A stretch of DNA of 8,277 nucleotides from Pseudomonadota bacterium (GTDB lineage: Bacteria > Pseudomonadota > Gammaproteobacteria > UBA5335), in NCBI GenBank assembly GCA_021783685.1, contig JAJXTQ010000069.1:1-8277 (forward strand). Direction: 5' to 3'. The notes under the pieces were generated by a model. It was not told where the DNA came from, ran no database searches, and saw only the letters and a list, made by a program, of their open reading frames with translations. Numbering within the stretch: the first letter of the stretch is position 1; each line of letters begins with the position of its first letter. The translations under genes were made by a program, and so were the position numbers. Positions 1 through 6,177 of the stretch are shown piece after piece.

Positions 1-920
1 CGCGGGCCGCCGCGTCCATCTGCCAGCATCTCGCCCATCCCCAGAAAGCGTTCGTCGGGCCCATAGAGCCGCACGGTGGCGCCCACGGGCTGGGCACTCG
101 GCACACTCACCGCATTGCCCTGCCCGAGATAGAACACCAGCGCCTCGCTCACGGCAAGGGCGGGATAGTGCTGCAACGCCGCGTCCATGGGCATCAGCAG
201 GTCATCGAGCGCGGCGAACGATCCTGCTTCCGCGCAGCGCTGCAGTGCGTCCATGTCGTGACATCCCTGATCGATGGCAAACGGACCGAGCGCCACCCGA
301 CGCAATGCATGCACATGCGCAACGGTGCCGAGCGCCACCGCGACATCCTCGACCAGGGTGCGCACATAGGTGCCCTTGCTGCACCGTATCCGCAACGTCG
401 CCTCCGCGCCGGATTGCGACAGCACGCTCGCGGCATGGATGCGAATTCGCCGGGGCGGACGTTCCACGTCCCTGCCCTGGCGCGCCAGACGGTAAAGCCG
501 CTCGCCGCCATGCTTGAGCGCGGAATACATGGGCGGGATCTGGTCGATCTCGCCGATGAAGCGCTCCAGCACCGCCGGCAATGCGGCCAGACGTTCGGCA
601 TCGATCGGGCCGGTCTCGACCATTTCGCCTTCCCGATCGCCGGTGCTGGTCCGGGCACCGAAGCGGCACACGACTTCATAGGCCTTGTCAGCGTCGAGCA
701 GATAACCGCAGACCTTGGTCGCCTGGCCGAAGCACAGCGGCAAAAGCCCAGTCGCCAAGGGATCGAGGCTGCCGGTGTGGCCGCCCTTGGCCGCGCCATA
801 GAGCCAGCGCACCTGCTGCAAGGCCCTGTTGCTGGATACGCCCAAAGGCTTGTCGAGCAGCAGGATGCCATCGACGCTCCGCCGCTTGCGCGGCAAGTTC
901 ATGGCGCCGGTGGCGTTCAT
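1..920 (-). CDS. truB: tRNA pseudouridine(55) synthase TruB (3' end cut by window edge)
   Basis: TruB converts U55 to pseudouridine in the T-loop of most elongator and initiator tRNAs, in the cytoplasm. The frame read from ATG at 920 gives 306 residues without a stop before the window edge. Family members are about 300-315 residues, so only the last few are missing. Visible motifs are the N-terminal VDGILLLDKP (16-25), the catalytic block GGHTGSLDPLATG (46-58) with the expected nucleophile Asp53, MYSALKHGGERLYRLARQG (131-149), CSKGTYVRT (180-188), and a PUA-like C-terminal part ending in FLGMGEM. The start codon overlaps the rbfA stop as ATGA and no good Shine-Dalgarno precedes it, which suggests translational coupling to rbfA. 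A second in-frame ATG at 902 (Met7) is a less likely start. Only the exact start and the missing 3' end are open. Confidence 0.96.
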   Translation of the reverse strand, partial: MNATGAMNLPRKRRSVDGILLLDKPLGVSSNRALQQVRWLYGAAKGGHTGSLDPLATGLLPLCFGQATKVCGYLLDADKAYEVVCRFGARTSTGDREGEMVETGPIDAERLAALPAVLERFIGEIDQIPPMYSALKHGGERLYRLARQGRDVERPPRRIRIHAASVLSQSGAEATLRIRCSKGTYVRTLVEDVAVALGTVAHVHALRRVALGPFAIDQGCHDMDALQRCAEAGSFAALDDLLMPMDAALQHYPALAVSEALVFYLGQGNAVSVPSAQPVGATVRLYGPDERFLGMGEMLADGRGGP

Positions 921-1309
921 GACGCGTCCGCACCGTCCGATCCGTCGGCACGCTGTTCGTCGGCTGCCCGCGCCTCGGCAATCAACGCGTCCATGCGCTG
1001 GCCATGGTCCAGCACCTCGTCGTACTGGAAATGCAGGTGCGGAATCGCGCGCAGATGCAACCGCCGCCCCAGAAACCCCTGCAGCAACCGCGCGGCGTGC
1101 TGGAGGATCGCCAGCTTTTCCTCGATGCCATCGACCCGCCCCAGGAAAGAGACGAATACGGTGCCATGGGACAGATCCCGCGCCACCTTGACTTCGGTCA
1201 CCGTCACCGGACCCAGCCGCGGGTCCTTGACCTCATCGCGGATCAACTCGCTCAGTTCCTGGCGCAGTTGCTCCGCCACCCTCAAGGTGCGCGAAAAATC
1301 CTTGGGCAT
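917..1309 (-). CDS. rbfA: 30S ribosome-binding factor RbfA
   Basis: RbfA is a small KH-like protein that binds the 30S subunit near the 5' helix of 16S rRNA, helps late maturation and supports growth in the cold. The product is 130 residues (E. coli about 133). It starts MPKDFSRTLRVAEQLRQEL and carries the family landmarks VKDPRLG (27-33), VFVSFLG (51-57) and GRRLHLRAIPHLHF (81-94), the last being the C-terminal strand of the KH-type fold, followed by an acidic, probably disordered tail. I chose ATG at 1309 because homologs begin there and because it lies 1 base after the infB stop. A possible GAGGT Shine-Dalgarno is at 1325-1321, inside infB. An open extension to 1366 lies wholly within infB and has no family-like sequence. 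The gene overlaps truB by 4 bases. Confidence 0.96.
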   Translation of the reverse strand: MPKDFSRTLRVAEQLRQELSELIRDEVKDPRLGPVTVTEVKVARDLSHGTVFVSFLGRVDGIEEKLAILQHAARLLQGFLGRRLHLRAIPHLHFQYDEVLDHGQRMDALIAEARAADEQRADGSDGADAS

Positions 1310-1310
1310 G

Positions 1311-3917
1311 TCAGGCCGGCACCTCGATGCGTTGATAGACCTCGATCTGATCGCCCGGCTGGACATCGTTGTAGTTGCGCACGGCGATGCCGCACTCGGT
1401 GCCGGCGCGCACTTCGTTCACGTCATCCTTGAAGCGGCGCAGCGACTCGAGTTCACCCTCGAACACCACGACGTTGTTGCGCAGCACCCGGATCGGGCAA
1501 TTTCGCCGGACCGCACCTTCCATGACGAGGCAGCCGGCGACGGCGCCCATCTTGGAGGAACGGAAGACATCGCGCACCTCGGCCATACCCACCACTTCTT
1601 CCCTGATCTTGGGGGCCATGAGGCCGGTGATGGCGTTCTTCACCTCGTCCAGCGCCTGGTAGATGATGCTGTAGTAGCGCACGTCCGTGCCGGTTTCGCT
1701 GATCAGCCGTCGCGCGGCCGCGTCCGCCCGGACGTTGAAGGCGACGACGATGGCCGAGGACGCCACCGCCAGGTTGACGTCGGACTCCGTGATGCCACCG
1801 AGTCCCCGCGCGACGACGTTGACCTTCACCTCGTCGTTGGACAACCCCACCAAGGCCTCGCTCAAGGCCTCGACAGAGCCCTGCACATCGGCCTTGACGA
1901 TGAGATTGACCTGCTGGAGATTGCCTTCTTCCATGCGGTTGAAGACGTCTTCGAGCTTGGCGGTGGCCTGCTTGGCCAGCCGCACGTCGCGAAATTTCCC
2001 CTGACGGTACAACGCGATCTCGCGGGCCTTGCGCTCATCGGCGACGACCATGAAATCGTCGCCGGCATTGGGCGTGCCCGACAGGCCAAGAATCTGCACC
2101 GGGATGGATGGCCCCGCCTGGGTGACCGGCCGTCCGCTTTCGTCGAACATGGCGCGGACACGTCCCCATTCCTGGCCGCACAGCAGCACATCGCCACGCT
2201 CCAGCGTGCCCTTCTGAACCAGCACCGTCGCCACCGAGCCGCGCCCCTTCTCGAGACTGGATTCGATGACCACGCCACCTGCCGGGCCCTGCACGACGGC
2301 GGCGAGCTCCATCACTTCCGCCTGCAACAGCACGGCCTCGAGCAAGGCCTCCATGTTGGTGCCCTGCTTGGCCGAAACGGGAACGAACATCGACTCCCCG
2401 CCCCAATCCTCCGGCACCACACCGTGCTGGACCAGCTCGTTCTTGATGCGTTCGAGATCCGCCCCGGACTTGTCGATCTTGTTGATCGCCACGATGATCG
2501 GCACCCGCGCCGCTTTCGCGTGCTGGATGGCCTCGATCGTCTGCGGCATCACGCCGTCGTCGGCCGCCACCACCAGAATCACGATGTCGGTCGCCCGCGC
2601 GCCACGGGCCCGCATGGAGGTAAACGCGGCGTGACCGGGCGTATCCAGGAAGGTGATCATGCCGCGCGGGGTGCTGACGTGATAGGCGCCGATGTGCTGG
2701 GTGATGCCCCCGGCTTCACGATCGGCGACCTTGCTGCGGCGGATGTAGTCGAGCAGCGTGGTCTTGCCGTGGTCCACGTGACCCATCACGGTCACCACCG
2801 GCGCCCGCGACGTGGCTTCGACCTGCTGACCGTCGCCCTCGCTGAGCAGCGCCTCCTCGAGCGCCGATTCCTTGAGCATTTTCGAGGTGTGACCCATCTC
2901 ATCGACCAGCAGGGACGCCGTTTCCTGATCGATCACCTGGTTGATGGTGGCCATGACGCCCATGCCCATCAGGGTCTTGATGACCTCGGGCGCCTTGACT
3001 GCCATGCGCTGCGCCAATTCGCCGACCGTGATGGTCTCGGGAATCAGCACCTCGCGCACCACCGGCGCCGCGGGTTTCTCGAACTGATGACGAAGGGGGC
3101 CGGCATCGGTCCGCCCGCCCTTGCGCTTGCTGCCGCGGCGCATCCCGGCGCCGCCGCGATCATTCCGATCACGCCGATCGGACTGGCCATCCGGACGGTC
3201 TTTCTTGCGTCCGTCGCCGCGCTTGTCGCTCGGCCCCGCGGGGGCGGGTGACGCCGGCGCAGGACGACCCGGCTCGGCCGGGCGGCGGGCGCCCATGGCC
3301 GGACGCGGGGCATCGCGGGAGGGCGTGTCGACCCGACGTGGTGCACCGGCTCCGCGCTCGGCATCGCGGGAGGGCGCGCGCGCCGCCACCGCGGGGCGAT
3401 CGGTCGCAACCGCATCGACACCTGCGGCTTCCGCAGCTGGCGTCATCGGCATTTCCCGGCGCGGGGCCGCTTCAGCCTGATCAGTCGCCCCCACGGGCGC
3501 GGCTTCGGTGACGCTCGTGACCGCGACGATCTCCGATTCCTGCAACGCGCCTGCATCAAAGTCGACCGGCACGACCGCAATGGATTCCGGGGCCTCGGCG
3601 CCGCCATCCTCGGCCACCGCCGGCCGCTTGATGTAGGTCCGTTTCTTGCGTACCTCGACGGTCACGGTCTTGCCGCGACCTTGTGCGCCCGCCAGCCTGA
3701 TCTCGCTGGTCGTCTTGCGCTTCAGGGTGATGCGCTGCGGTTCGGCCGCCTCGCCGCGGCTACGACGCAGGTAGCCCAGCAGCTGAGTCTTCTCGTGATC
3801 CGTAATGGGATCTTCTGGCCCCTTGGTCGGAATTCCGGCCTCGCTCAGCTGTTCCTGCAGGCGCTCCACCGGGATGCCCACCGTCTCTGCGAATTGCTTC
3901 ACCGTCACTTCAATCAT
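1311..3917 (-). CDS. infB: Translation initiation factor IF-2
   Basis: IF2 is the GTPase that recruits fMet-tRNA to the 30S P site and promotes subunit joining. The product is 868 residues (E. coli 890). Residues 1-50 form an IF2_N domain (starts [20 protein letters not shown]). Residues about 75-285 are a low-complexity linker rich in Ala, Pro, Arg and Asp, and a second IF2_N-like segment lies at about 294-342. The G domain has G1 GHVDHGKT (379-386), the switch-I GGITQHIG (about 403-410), G3 DTPGH (425-429), G4 NKID (479-482) and G5 SAK (515-517). All nucleotide-binding motifs are intact. Domains II-IV follow, including the C-terminal fMet-binding region. The chosen ATG at 3917 matches the family N terminus and has a purine-rich GGGGGTGA close upstream. 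An in-frame ATG at 3947 would add ten non-conserved residues. The gene is 33 bases from nusA and 1 base from rbfA. Confidence 0.97.
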   Translation of the reverse strand: MIEVTVKQFAETVGIPVERLQEQLSEAGIPTKGPEDPITDHEKTQLLGYLRRSRGEAAEPQRITLKRKTTSEIRLAGAQGRGKTVTVEVRKKRTYIKRPAVAEDGGAEAPESIAVVPVDFDAGALQESEIVAVTSVTEAAPVGATDQAEAAPRREMPMTPAAEAAGVDAVATDRPAVAARAPSRDAERGAGAPRRVDTPSRDAPRPAMGARRPAEPGRPAPASPAPAGPSDKRGDGRKKDRPDGQSDRRDRNDRGGAGMRRGSKRKGGRTDAGPLRHQFEKPAAPVVREVLIPETITVGELAQRMAVKAPEVIKTLMGMGVMATINQVIDQETASLLVDEMGHTSKMLKESALEEALLSEGDGQQVEATSRAPVVTVMGHVDHGKTTLLDYIRRSKVADREAGGITQHIGAYHVSTPRGMITFLDTPGHAAFTSMRARGARATDIVILVVAADDGVMPQTIEAIQHAKAARVPIIVAINKIDKSGADLERIKNELVQHGVVPEDWGGESMFVPVSAKQGTNMEALLEAVLLQAEVMELAAVVQGPAGGVVIESSLEKGRGSVATVLVQKGTLERGDVLLCGQEWGRVRAMFDESGRPVTQAGPSIPVQILGLSGTPNAGDDFMVVADERKAREIALYRQGKFRDVRLAKQATAKLEDVFNRMEEGNLQQVNLIVKADVQGSVEALSEALVGLSNDEVKVNVVARGLGGITESDVNLAVASSAIVVAFNVRADAAARRLISETGTDVRYYSIIYQALDEVKNAITGLMAPKIREEVVGMAEVRDVFRSSKMGAVAGCLVMEGAVRRNCPIRVLRNNVVVFEGELESLRRFKDDVNEVRAGTECGIAVRNYNDVQPGDQIEVYQRIEVPA
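3309..3376 (-). repeat. 17-bp direct repeat inside the infB linker
   Basis: The 17-base string ggcatcgcgggagggcg occurs at 3309-3325 and again at 3360-3376 on the plus strand. The copies are offset by 51 bases, exactly 17 codons, so the repeat is in frame. It encodes the recurring PSRDA motif in the disordered linker of IF2. It looks like a local duplication in low-complexity coding DNA rather than an independent element. Confidence 0.5.
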
Positions 3918-3950
3918 GCTCACCCCCGCGCCTGCGAACCGTTCCATTCA

Positions 3951-5450
3951 TCACTCATGCTGGTCCGCAAACCAGTGTTCCCGCGCCTTCATGATCAGGG
4001 CTGCGGCCCGCTCCCGACTTAGCCCGCCGAGGTCGAGCAAATCGTCGACGGCCTGCTCGGCGAGATCTTCGCGCGTCAGAATGTCGTGTCGAGCCAGCAG
4101 CCGGGCCAGGTCGGCATCCATGCCCTCGAGCTCGAGCAGATCCTGCGCCGGCTCCTTTTCGCCGGCATGTTCCTCGCTGGCGATCGCCCGTGTCAGCAAG
4201 GCATCCTTGGCCGCCTGGCGCAGCGCATTGACGACGTCCTCGTCGAACTCGTCGATTTCCAGCAGCTCAGCCGCCGGTACATAGGCGACTTCCTCCACGC
4301 TGGAGAAACCTTCCCGCACCAGAATGGCGGCGATCTCCTCGTCGACCCCGATCTCACGGACGAAAAGATCCACGAGATTGCTGGCCTCCGCCTCGCTTTT
4401 GGCGTGTGCCTGTTCCTGATCCATGACGTTCAAGGTCCAACCGGTCAGCTCGCTGGCCAGGCGGACGTTCTGTCCCCCGCGACCGATCGCCAACGACAAC
4501 TTGTCGGCGTCCACCGCCACATCCATGCTGTGGGATTCCTCATCGACCACGATCGATACCACGTCGGCCGGCGACATGGCATTGATCACGAACTGAACCG
4601 GATTGGTATCCCACGGGACGATGTCCACACGCTCGCCGGACAGTTCATTGGATACCGTCTGCACGCGCGAGCCCCGCATCCCGACACAGGCGCCGACCGG
4701 ATCGATCCGCCGGTCGTGCGCCAAGACGGCGATCTTGGCACGCACGCCCGGGTCGCGCGCCGCGCCCTTGATCTCGATGACCCCCTGGCCGACCTCCGGC
4801 ACTTCGAGCTTGAACAACTCGATCAGGAACTCGGGCGCGGTCCGGCTCAGAAAGAGCTGCGGACCACGCGCTTCGGTTCGCACTTCCTTGAGGTAGGCGC
4901 GGAGCCGATCCCCGGTATGGACCATCTCCCGCGGAATCATCCACTCTCGGGGCACCATGGCCTCGACATTGCCGCCGAGATCAAGGATCACGTTGCCGCG
5001 CTCGACTTTCTTGACCATACCCATGACCAGCTCGCCGATCCGGTCCTGGTATTGGTCGACGATCTTGGCGCGCTCCGCCTCACGCACCTTCTGCACGATG
5101 ACCTGCTTGGCGGCCTGCGCGGCGATGCGGCCGAACGGCAAGGATTCGAGCGGTGCCTCGACAAACTCGCCGATCGCGATCGAAGGATTGGATGCCCGCG
5201 CCTCCCCGAGATGCATCTGGGCATGGGCGTTCATCTCGACGGCTTCGTCGGCGACGACCTCCCAGCGGCGCGTGGTGGTGTAGGACCCGGTGCGACGATC
5301 GATCCGCACCCGCACATCGATCTCGTCCTCGGCCAGACGCTTGCGCGTCGCCGACTCCAAGGCCGCCTCGATAGCCTTGAAAATGACTTCGTCCTCGACT
5401 CCCTTCTCGTTCGAGAGCGCCTCGACCACCAACAGAATTTCTTTGCTCAT
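3951..5450 (-). CDS. nusA: Transcription elongation/termination factor NusA
   Basis: NusA binds RNA polymerase and nascent RNA. It promotes pausing and hairpin-dependent termination, and takes part in antitermination complexes on rRNA. The product is 499 residues (E. coli 495). Order of domains: N-terminal RNAP-binding domain (1 to about 130, starts MSKEILLVVEALSNEKGV), S1 domain (about 139-201, with VMGMVKKVERGNVILDL), KH1 with GMRG (257-260), KH2 with GRGG (323-326, IGRGGQNVRLASELTGW), then two acidic helix-hairpin repeats AR1 (about 365-415) and AR2 (about 437-490, ending LGGLSRERAAALI). Two AR repeats are typical of Gamma- and Betaproteobacteria. ATG at 5450 overlaps the rimP stop as ATGA. 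The frame stays open to 5624, but that part lies inside rimP and has no family similarity. Confidence 0.97.
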   Translation of the reverse strand: MSKEILLVVEALSNEKGVEDEVIFKAIEAALESATRKRLAEDEIDVRVRIDRRTGSYTTTRRWEVVADEAVEMNAHAQMHLGEARASNPSIAIGEFVEAPLESLPFGRIAAQAAKQVIVQKVREAERAKIVDQYQDRIGELVMGMVKKVERGNVILDLGGNVEAMVPREWMIPREMVHTGDRLRAYLKEVRTEARGPQLFLSRTAPEFLIELFKLEVPEVGQGVIEIKGAARDPGVRAKIAVLAHDRRIDPVGACVGMRGSRVQTVSNELSGERVDIVPWDTNPVQFVINAMSPADVVSIVVDEESHSMDVAVDADKLSLAIGRGGQNVRLASELTGWTLNVMDQEQAHAKSEAEASNLVDLFVREIGVDEEIAAILVREGFSSVEEVAYVPAAELLEIDEFDEDVVNALRQAAKDALLTRAIASEEHAGEKEPAQDLLELEGMDADLARLLARHDILTREDLAEQAVDDLLDLGGLSRERAAALIMKAREHWFADQHE

Positions 5451-5950
5451 CGTTTTGATCCTCGGCGTGGACTCACTGTGGAGACTTGAGGCGCCAATCG
5501 GGCCCGCTCGATGTCCGTCAGTCGAAGCGTCACTCGTGTTCCATCGACATCGACCTGAACCGATTCGGCATCCGAAGCCACCAGTTGACCCAGAAAGTTT
5601 CGTCGACCCGCCACGGGCGCCCACGTGCGTACCTTGACCCGCTCACCGACGAAGCGCGCGAAGTGCTGCGGCTTCGCCAGCGGCCGATCATCGCCCGGCG
5701 AGGAGACTTCCAGCACATACTCGCCGGGTATGGGATCGTGAACGTCGAGCAGTCCGGCCGCATGATGGCTGACCTGCTCGCAGTCCTCCAGACCGATTCC
5801 TTCCGGCCGGTCGATGTACAGGCGCACGCGTTGCCGGCCGCCCTGCAAGTGCTCGACGCAGATGAGTTCATAACCCATTTCGGCCAAGCCGGGCGTCAGC
5901 AAGTGCTCGAGTTTCTCTCGCAAAGACAGGCCAGCAACCGCATCGGTCAA
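5447..5950 (-). CDS. rimP: Ribosome maturation factor RimP (TTG start)
   Basis: RimP binds free 30S precursors and promotes assembly, notably around S12 and the central pseudoknot. The product is 167 residues (E. coli 150), the extra length being mostly a basic C-terminal tail (VSPRRGSKR). Family landmarks are LREKLEHLLTPGLAEMGYEL (10-29), RLYIDRPEGIGLEDCEQVSH (43-62) and EVSSPGDDRPL (81-91), followed by the C-terminal SH3-like domain with FARFVGERVKV. No ATG or GTG lies near the conserved N terminus, and the first ATG is Met25, inside conserved sequence. The TTG at 5950 has a well-placed GGGGAG upstream and gives a family-like N terminus, so I take TTG as the start. The stop overlaps nusA as ATGA. 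rimP is the first coding gene after the tRNA terminator. Confidence 0.94.
   Translation of the reverse strand: MTDAVAGLSLREKLEHLLTPGLAEMGYELICVEHLQGGRQRVRLYIDRPEGIGLEDCEQVSHHAAGLLDVHDPIPGEYVLEVSSPGDDRPLAKPQHFARFVGERVKVRTWAPVAGRRNFLGQLVASDAESVQVDVDGTRVTLRLTDIERARLAPQVSTVSPRRGSKR
5458..5463 (-). promoter_or_regulatory. Ribosome binding site of nusA
   Basis: GAGGAT on the minus strand lies 7 bases upstream of the ATG at 5450, inside the end of rimP. It supports that ATG over the long upstream extension, and shows nusA need not rely on coupling alone. Confidence 0.7.
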
Positions 5951-5994
5951 CGCGCACTCTCCCCAAATGGACTGACGCCGGGAAAACCAATCAT
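5947..5994 (-). other. Candidate 15-codon leader ORF before rimP
   Basis: An ATG at 5994 opens a frame encoding MIGFPGVSPFGESAR. Its TGA stop (5949-5947) overlaps the rimP TTG as TTGA, and the rimP Shine-Dalgarno lies within it. It sits just downstream of the terminator. No Shine-Dalgarno is visible before its ATG, and a chance ORF of this length is quite possible. I list it because of the coupled overlap, not because I recognise it. Confidence 0.2.
5957..5964 (-). promoter_or_regulatory. Ribosome binding site deciding the rimP TTG start
   Basis: GGGGAGAG on the minus strand ends 6 bases before TTG at 5950, with its GGAG core 8 bases away. This is normal Shine-Dalgarno spacing, and it is the main nucleotide-level support for a TTG start. 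Confidence 0.65.
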
Positions 5995-6001
5995 CAGGAA
6001 C

Positions 6002-6029
6002 AAAAAAGCCCCATAACCGGGGCTTTTTT
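6002..6029 (-). terminator. Intrinsic terminator between tRNA-fMet and rimP
   Basis: On the minus strand the sequence reads A6-GCCCC, loop GGTTAT, GGGGC-T6. It forms a five-pair GC stem that can extend through six A-U pairs, followed by a U tract. It starts 17 bases after the tRNA CCA end and precedes the rimP leader. The A and T tracts are symmetric, so it should also work on plus-strand transcripts. It should end most tRNA transcripts and so throttle read-through into rimP-nusA-infB. No convincing promoter is visible between it and rimP. Confidence 0.88.
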
Positions 6030-6045
6030 CAAGGCAATATTCGAT

Positions 6046-6122
6046 TGGTAGCGGGGGCAGGATTTGAACCTGCGACCTTCGGGTTATGAGCCCGACGAGC
6101 TGCCAGACTGCTCCACCCCGCA
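6046..6122 (-). tRNA. metY: Initiator tRNA-fMet (anticodon CAU)
   Basis: This 77-nt tRNA folds into a full cloverleaf. The acceptor stem is 2-7 GCGGGG with 66-71 CCCCGC, the D stem GAGC/GCUC, the anticodon stem UCGGG/CCCGA with loop CUCAUAA (anticodon at 6088-6086), and the T stem GCAGG/CCUGC with loop UUCAAAU. CCA is encoded. Three initiator hallmarks are present: an unpaired 1:72 position (U1 and U72 here; C1 and A72 in E. coli), the A11:U24 pair, and three consecutive G:C pairs (29-31 with 39-41) for P-site entry. It is nearly identical to E. coli metY and occupies the same place ahead of rimP-nusA-infB. It supplies the substrate that IF2, encoded downstream, binds. Confidence 0.98.
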
Positions 6123-6137
6123 TCCGGTTAAGCGACC

Positions 6138-6166
6138 ATTATAGGGGCATTGCGGCACCGCCGCAA
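6138..6166 (-). promoter_or_regulatory. Sigma70-type promoter of tRNA-fMet (and rimP-nusA genes)
   Basis: On the minus strand TTGCGG (6166-6161) and a perfect TATAAT (6143-6138) are separated by 17 bases. Transcription would begin near 6131, giving a leader of about 8-10 bases before the mature tRNA. The GGTCGC after the -10 box is a GC-rich discriminator, a feature linked to stringent control at stable-RNA promoters in E. coli. That regulation is inferred here. The -35 box lies 11 bases past the nuoN stop codon. Confidence 0.8.
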
Positions 6167-6170
6167 GCCC
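6145..6170 (-). other. Hairpin overlapping the -35 box, just after nuoN
   Basis: The minus strand reads GGGC TTGCGGC GGT GCCGCAA T GCCC. This is a perfect 7-bp inverted repeat with a 3-base loop, extended by four more pairs across a single bulged base. It begins 7 bases after the nuoN stop. There is no U tract, so it is not a standard intrinsic terminator. It could protect the 3' end of nuo mRNA, or act as a DNA-level site over the promoter. Confidence 0.55.
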
Positions 6171-6177
6171 GTTGAAC

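Noticed and set aside
1310..1366. Upstream extension of rbfA by 19 codons.
   Set aside because: It overlaps the conserved C-terminal coding sequence of infB and has no similarity to RbfA; homologs start at the MPKDFSRTLR position.
168..3251. A 1027-codon open frame on the plus strand, starting at GTG and spanning truB, rbfA and infB antisense.
   Set aside because: It runs opposite three intact conserved genes, is rich in His, Arg and Asp as expected from reverse-reading GC-rich codons, and shows no recognisable domain. Such long antisense frames are common in high-GC genomes.
3918..3947. Upstream ATG for infB at 3947.
   Set aside because: It would add ten residues not seen in IF2; the conserved N terminus starts at 3917 with a purine-rich site upstream. 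It cannot be fully excluded.
4086..5489. A 467-codon plus-strand frame opposite nusA.
   Set aside because: Antisense shadow of nusA with the same composition artefact, no domain and no promoter evidence.
5451..5624. Upstream extension of nusA by 58 codons.
   Set aside because: The extension lies entirely inside rimP, is unlike any NusA N terminus, and ATG at 5450 has its own Shine-Dalgarno and matches the family start.
6145..6170. Hairpin after nuoN as an intrinsic terminator.
   Set aside because: It is followed by GC-rich sequence and the promoter -10 box rather than a U tract.
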